Shown here piece by piece: positions 7,227-10,390 of a DNA stretch of 10,390 nt; the stretch's first letter is position 1; the number at the start of each line of letters is the position of its first letter. The notes beneath the pieces are model-generated. The model did not search any database and had not been told where the DNA came from. It worked only from the letters and a program-made list of their open reading frames with translations. The stretch is from Chlamydomonas sphaeroides (taxonomy: Eukaryota; Chlorophyta; Chlorophyceae; Chlamydomonadales; Chlamydomonadaceae): contig BDDC01001981.1 in NCBI GenBank assembly GCA_001662425.1, positions 1-10,390 on the forward strand, written 5' to 3'. Made by a program: the position numbers and the translations under genes.

Positions 7227-8360
7227 CTTGCTCTGCTCTGTGATATCAAGCTAGCGCGCAAAGTGATAGCTGTGAGAGCACGACGTGGACAACTAGGACT
7301 AAGACGGCTGTGAACTAGGCAGTAGGTCGCCACTGCTGCGTGCGACTTCTTTTGCCCATGCAGCATTTCCTCCCATGCCGTACCCGATGGGCAGTCTTGA
7401 ATTGACCCCAGCCTGCACCAGCCGTTTTCCATGCGGAGCACCTATGCCGCACTCGTGCTCAGCGGAACACCGGAGAAGCGCAATACTAGGGAAGCGGCTA
7501 TGTGGTGGGAAACGGAAGGCGGGTGGGGCCTAGAGCGGTGGTGCAAGGGCATGGGCAGGGGGCGGGGGGTGCCATGCTCACGTGAGCCAGAGCCCCAGGA
7601 GGGCAACATGGCGATGGTTGGAGCGGACTACAGGGTGACCCCAAGGACACCAGCCGCGCAATGCCCATGCGTGTCGATACCCCATGCTGGCATGTGGCGA
7701 GCAGGCGGGTGGTTGCAGGTCCTCCTTGGCGGGGCTGGAACCTGGCCTGGCCGCACCGCACCGTGCCAGGCCCCGTGCCGCGCCGCGAACCCCGGCCCCA
7801 TTGTGTTCGCTGTCTCGTTCTTATGATGCATGTTGTCGGTAAGGTGCGGTGGGATACATGGAGCCGACCGCGGCACAACAAACACCGAGAAGGAACACAG
7901 CGAACCCCGCCCTTTGATCCGGACTTCCGGCCTGCAGGGCTGCAGCCACAACTCAGGAAGCGCCCAGGAAAGGCGAATCAGCGCGATGCCTGCACGAGCC
8001 ACAGCGCAAACGCAGGCGCGCCAGGACGTTGAAGCGTGTCTCGGCGCGTGCGCCGGTCATCCGGGCAGGGCCCAGGCATCGGAATCCGTCGCCCCCCGAC
8101 ACACATACACACGCCGCCTCTTGGCCTCATTCGTTTGTTGCACATGCTCGCCGGCGCGTCAGACGGTCAGAGACAGAGTTTCCGTAAGAGCTCGGATCGG
8201 CAACGCCTGGCGGCCCTCAGAACATCACCCGCCTCTCCCACCCCCTGGGCGACGAGCCTAGGGCCGCGACTGACGCCAGGCGGCTTAAGAAGACCGTCTT
8301 AACTTGCGCGCCTAAACGCCGCACAGCCGAGCGCAGGGCAAGGCGACCGCCCCTGCCACC
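7227..8360. other. Upstream region of V-ATPase c, no gene recognised
   Basis: The promoter and leader of V-ATPase c should lie in the first few hundred bases, but I see no TATA element there. An in-frame TAG precedes the ATG at 7226 and bounds the open frame. The dispersed repeat copy at 7555-7683 is the only structure I recognise. Open frames on both strands lack protein-like motifs. Confidence 0.4.
7555..7683. repeat. Dispersed repeat, copy 2 (upstream of V-ATPase c)
   Basis: Same orientation as copy 1 and about 330 to 460 bp upstream of the V-ATPase c gene, which is read on the minus strand. Both copies therefore have the same orientation relative to their neighbouring gene. Open frames over both copies give similar peptides on either strand, but they are not bounded like genes and are best explained by repeat ancestry. 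Confidence 0.75.
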
Positions 8361-8398
8361 CTGGTTCTACAGTGAAAGCCTTTCTACTTTAGAACCAG
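8361..8398. repeat. 38-nt near-perfect hairpin
   Basis: CTGGTTCTA at 8361-8369 pairs perfectly with TAGAACCAG at 8390-8398. The inner part (CAGTGAAAG against TTTCTACTT) pairs with one mismatch and one bulge, leaving a loop of about 3 nt. It is more AT-rich than its surroundings. It could be a tiny inverted-repeat insertion, a structured RNA element or a remnant. Nothing nearby decides its role. Confidence 0.65.
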
Positions 8399-8399
8399 C

Positions 8400-9190
8400 G
8401 CTGAAGTCATCGAAAGCCTGGTACAGCAGCAGGCGGCTGCGTCCCACAGCGGCCGCGGCCGCCAGGCTCACTCCATCCCATGCGGCTGCCGCGCACCCGC
8501 CCACGCACGCACGCGCCACAGGTCAGCGCGCCCAAAGGCCTGCAGCTCAGCGCCCGCAGCAGCCCCCATTGCACGCCCCGCCACGATACACACAGGTGCC
8601 GGGACACCACGCATGACCACCAGTGATGCTCCCTTGGCCCTGCTGCCATCGCCTCCCCGCACGGGCAGTCGGGCACCGCGCTGCACTCTGTCCGCCATGG
8701 CAAACCAGCCGATGCCTTTGAGTGCCAGGCGCAAAACTGTGCATGGCTCCCATGACGAGCGCCCACAGCCGCGCAAGGACGACCCACAGGGCGGTCAGAG
8801 CGCATCCGGCGCGGCGGGTACTACCTGGGACTGGGCCACGATGTCTTCGCCTCGAGGGCTCTGCGTGCCGGCTGCAGCTGCAAGGTTGTAGCCATGGACA
8901 TGGCGGGCAGCGGGGCGGCCACCAAGCCCAGCCGCCAGCCGATGGAGTGCGCTGTGGCCGGCCAGGCGGCATCGACTCCCCCGGGTGCGGCAATACCTAA
9001 CAAGCGCAAGAACGCGACGGCAGCACGGTATCCGGCGCTTACACGATCAAGACGACCGCCCCCTGGAAACAGTATTGTGTTACCCGAGCGTGGCCGGCCC
9101 TTGATGGACGGCTGTTGTATGTTGTCGTTCGTAGTCTGTGGTGTCGTGGCGGCGCCGCGGAGCGCGCCACGTCGAGAGGACACACTTGCC
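8400..9190 (-). other. Overlapping open frames with hydrophobic stretches, gene not resolved
   Basis: All three minus-strand frames have long open parts. Hydrophobic, protein-like pieces include IGWRLGLVAAPLPAMSMAT (near 8900-8950), ALTALWVVLARLWALVMGAM (near 8740-8800), LVVMRGVPAPVCIVAGRAMG (near 8560-8620) and GRSRLLLYQAFDDFSAGSKV (near 8390-8450). Another frame gives GYNLAAAAGTQSPRGEDIVA and ends soon after. I could not link these by consistent GT-AG splicing, and no family is recognised. They may be exons of an unknown membrane protein, or by-products of GC-rich DNA. Confidence 0.2.
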
Positions 9191-9352
9191 TCGGCTCACG
9201 CGGGCGAGTCTACACCTGTCCCAGCTGTGCATGGGTGCATGGCTTGCCCCCAAAAGAGGCCACCCAGACCAGACGAACACCGTCGGTCATTATGCGGTTG
9301 TAGCTGGGACTATTTGAGGGGTCTCGGGCACACCGATAAGTGCCCTCACCCC

Positions 9353-10042
9353 ACGGCGAACGTCGAACGGCTCGTGCCCTAAACTAGGGCGCCCCGCACC
9401 CCGATGGAGTGAAGGAAGTCAGCCACCCACAGCGCAACGAAAAGTTGGAGAGGCGGTGATGAGGTAACCGCGCAACGTCCAGGCGACAGGCAGGTGCGCC
9501 AGTACAGGCCAGCAGGGCCGCGAAGCGGCCATTGGCGCCGCGCCGCTTCGTTGGATGCCAAGCTGACTGTCCACTTTCGAATACGGTACAACAAGACAAT
9601 AACCGATCTAGTGTGTGAGTAACTCGGCTGCCAGAACTGGCGGTTGTCTCAGGTACTCCACTCTGCATGCTGGAACTTCATTGCAAGCCCTCCGCTTCCC
9701 GTTGCTGCTGCACTCCGTGAAGGAAGGGGGGATGACACTCCCCACAAAGAACCGTGGGAAATTTGTTACAGGATTGCCTTTCAATGGTCGTGAGTAAGTA
9801 TGTCGCGGCGCTGTAACCCCCGAAGCGCCGGCGCTAGTCGGATGGCGACGGGCGTTCGAGGGCGTCGACCGCCGCGACGCACCCGCAAAACCCCCTCCTG
9901 CCACCAAGTGCAAGAATGCAAGGAACGCTGAATTTGCGATATCTGACATTCCAGACGGCAGCCCCCCCCCCCGTTTTGCACGCTTGGCTTGAGATGTGCA
10001 TTCCTGCCGTTTCAGGCAGTTCGGGCGGCTAGGTCCGGCCCG
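9353..10042. other. Interior of the inverted-repeat element, no gene recognised
   Basis: This 690-bp stretch has open frames up to about 150 codons on the minus strand, but none shows a domain I recognise. It carries the partial tRNA-like motif near its left end, a run of 11 C at 9962-9972, and a small hairpin (CTGCC...GGCAG) at about 10005-10020. Confidence 0.4.
9362..9392 (-). repeat. Second partial copy of the tRNA-Leu-like variable-arm/B-box motif
   Basis: GTCGAACGGCTC at 9362-9373 is identical to 1549-1560. It is followed by a similar short hairpin (GTGCCCTAAACTAGGGC here, TTGCCCCTAAAGGGGC there). On the minus strand this reads as a stem-loop and then GAGCCGTTCGAC. The rest of the tRNA-like sequence is not recognisable here. 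It sits just inside the left arm of the large inverted repeat. Confidence 0.35.
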
Positions 10043-10240
10043 TGGGGATGAGGGCACGTCTGTCGGTGTGCCCGAGACCCCTTAAGTAGTCCCAGCTACA
10101 GCTGCATAATGACCGACTGTGTTCGTCTGGTCAGGGTGGCTTCTTTGTGGGGCGAGCCATGCACCCATGCGCAGCTGGGGAGGTTTTGGAAGCTTCGCGG
10201 ACGTGCTTGATGGTGCATAAGCTGATTTACTAATGATAAA

Positions 10241-10390
10241 CTAGAACGAAGTCACAAAAGGATTATCTGTAACCTGCGAAAACGGGAATTCATCGATATC
10301 TCCCGCGTAGTCTGGGATGAACGGTGACGGCAGGCAGGCCACAAGGCCGAAGACAGGAGTGCGGCTGTGCGGCATACCTGAGCGCGTAAC
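10241..10390 (-). CDS. Possible C-terminal exon of an unidentified gene, partial at right edge
   Basis: A minus-strand frame is open from the window edge to a TAG at 10241-10243. Its 49 residues end in two protein-like blocks, SPFIPDYAGDIDEF and PFSQVTDNPFVTSF. The composition (Asp, Glu, Phe, Pro, Ile) is unlike the Arg/Ala/Pro/Gly-rich noise frames elsewhere. A good acceptor-like TTTTCGCAG ends at about 10274, and a donor-like CAGGTATGC lies near 10374-10382, so the true exon limits are unclear. I do not recognise the family. Confidence 0.3.
   Translation of the reverse strand, partial: VTRSGMPHSRTPVFGLVACLPSPFIPDYAGDIDEFPFSQVTDNPFVTSF

Larger units (their letters stand above)
9220..10179. 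mobile_element. Foldback/MITE-like element with about 135-bp inverted terminal repeats
   Basis: The left arm at 9220-9352 and the right arm at 10043-10179 are inverted copies that I align by eye at roughly 88-90% identity. Shared blocks include GACCAGACGAACAC, GTCGGTCATTATGC, TAGCTGGGACTA and GGGGTCTCGGGCACACCGA. Weaker similarity continues outward for about 25 bp on each side. The 690-bp interior has no recognisable transposase, so the element would be non-autonomous. No clear target-site duplication is seen because the outer ends are blurred. Two independent insertions of one repeat in opposite orientation would look the same. Confidence 0.5.

Noticed and set aside
7498..7881. Peptide shared with the 3575-3952 minus-strand frame, suggesting a gene family
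   Set aside because: The similarity comes from the dispersed DNA repeat; one copy lies in an intron and neither frame is bounded like a gene.
9962..9972. Run of 11 C residues as a functional site
   Set aside because: A simple homopolymer, prone to sequencing error; nothing links it to a function.
1..10390. CRISPR arrays, rRNA genes or prokaryotic operons
   Set aside because: No regular direct repeats with unique spacers and no rRNA sequence; the spliced GT-AG genes show eukaryotic nuclear DNA.

Overview
The window looks like nuclear DNA of a green alga, most likely a chlorophyte near the volvocine/Chlamydomonas group. It is GC-rich. It has two spliced genes with short GT-AG introns (73 to 385 bp). 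Long C-rich low-complexity tracts and diverged repeats fill the space between them. The assignment rests on base composition, gene structure and the plant/algal-type V-ATPase proteolipid sequence; no database search was possible.

Two genes can be rebuilt with confidence, both on the minus strand. (1) Positions 3229-5151 hold a six-exon dual-specificity protein phosphatase. All splice junctions keep frame, giving about 245 residues, a complete HC(X5)R active site, and a C-terminal Cys-Cys-Ile-Ser that looks like a prenylation box. (2) Positions 6275-7187 hold a five-exon gene for the V-ATPase c subunit (proteolipid), 167 residues, intact, with the proton-carrying glutamate at residue 137. The two are separate eukaryotic transcription units, not an operon.

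Layout. 1-1100: C-rich low-complexity DNA with a duplicated module and a strong G-quadruplex motif on the minus strand. 1100-3130: no gene seen, but a tRNA-Leu-like (SINE-type) element at about 1536-1623 and an inverted repeat at 1667-1763. 3229-5370: phosphatase gene and its probable TATA box, with CCCTTCA motifs in one intron and in the leader. 5400-6270: no complete gene; one short plus-strand stretch resembles the first metal-binding motif of metallophosphoesterases. 6275-7226: V-ATPase c. 7227-8360: upstream region of V-ATPase c, holding a second copy of a repeat that also lies in a phosphatase intron. 8361-8398: near-perfect hairpin. 8400-9190: overlapping open frames, no gene resolved. 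9220-10179: about 135-bp inverted repeats around about 690 bp, a likely non-autonomous or foldback element. 10241-10390: a possible C-terminal exon on the minus strand running off the right edge.

The two genes have no evident joint function: one is a housekeeping proton-pump component of acidic compartments, the other a signalling phosphatase possibly anchored to membranes.
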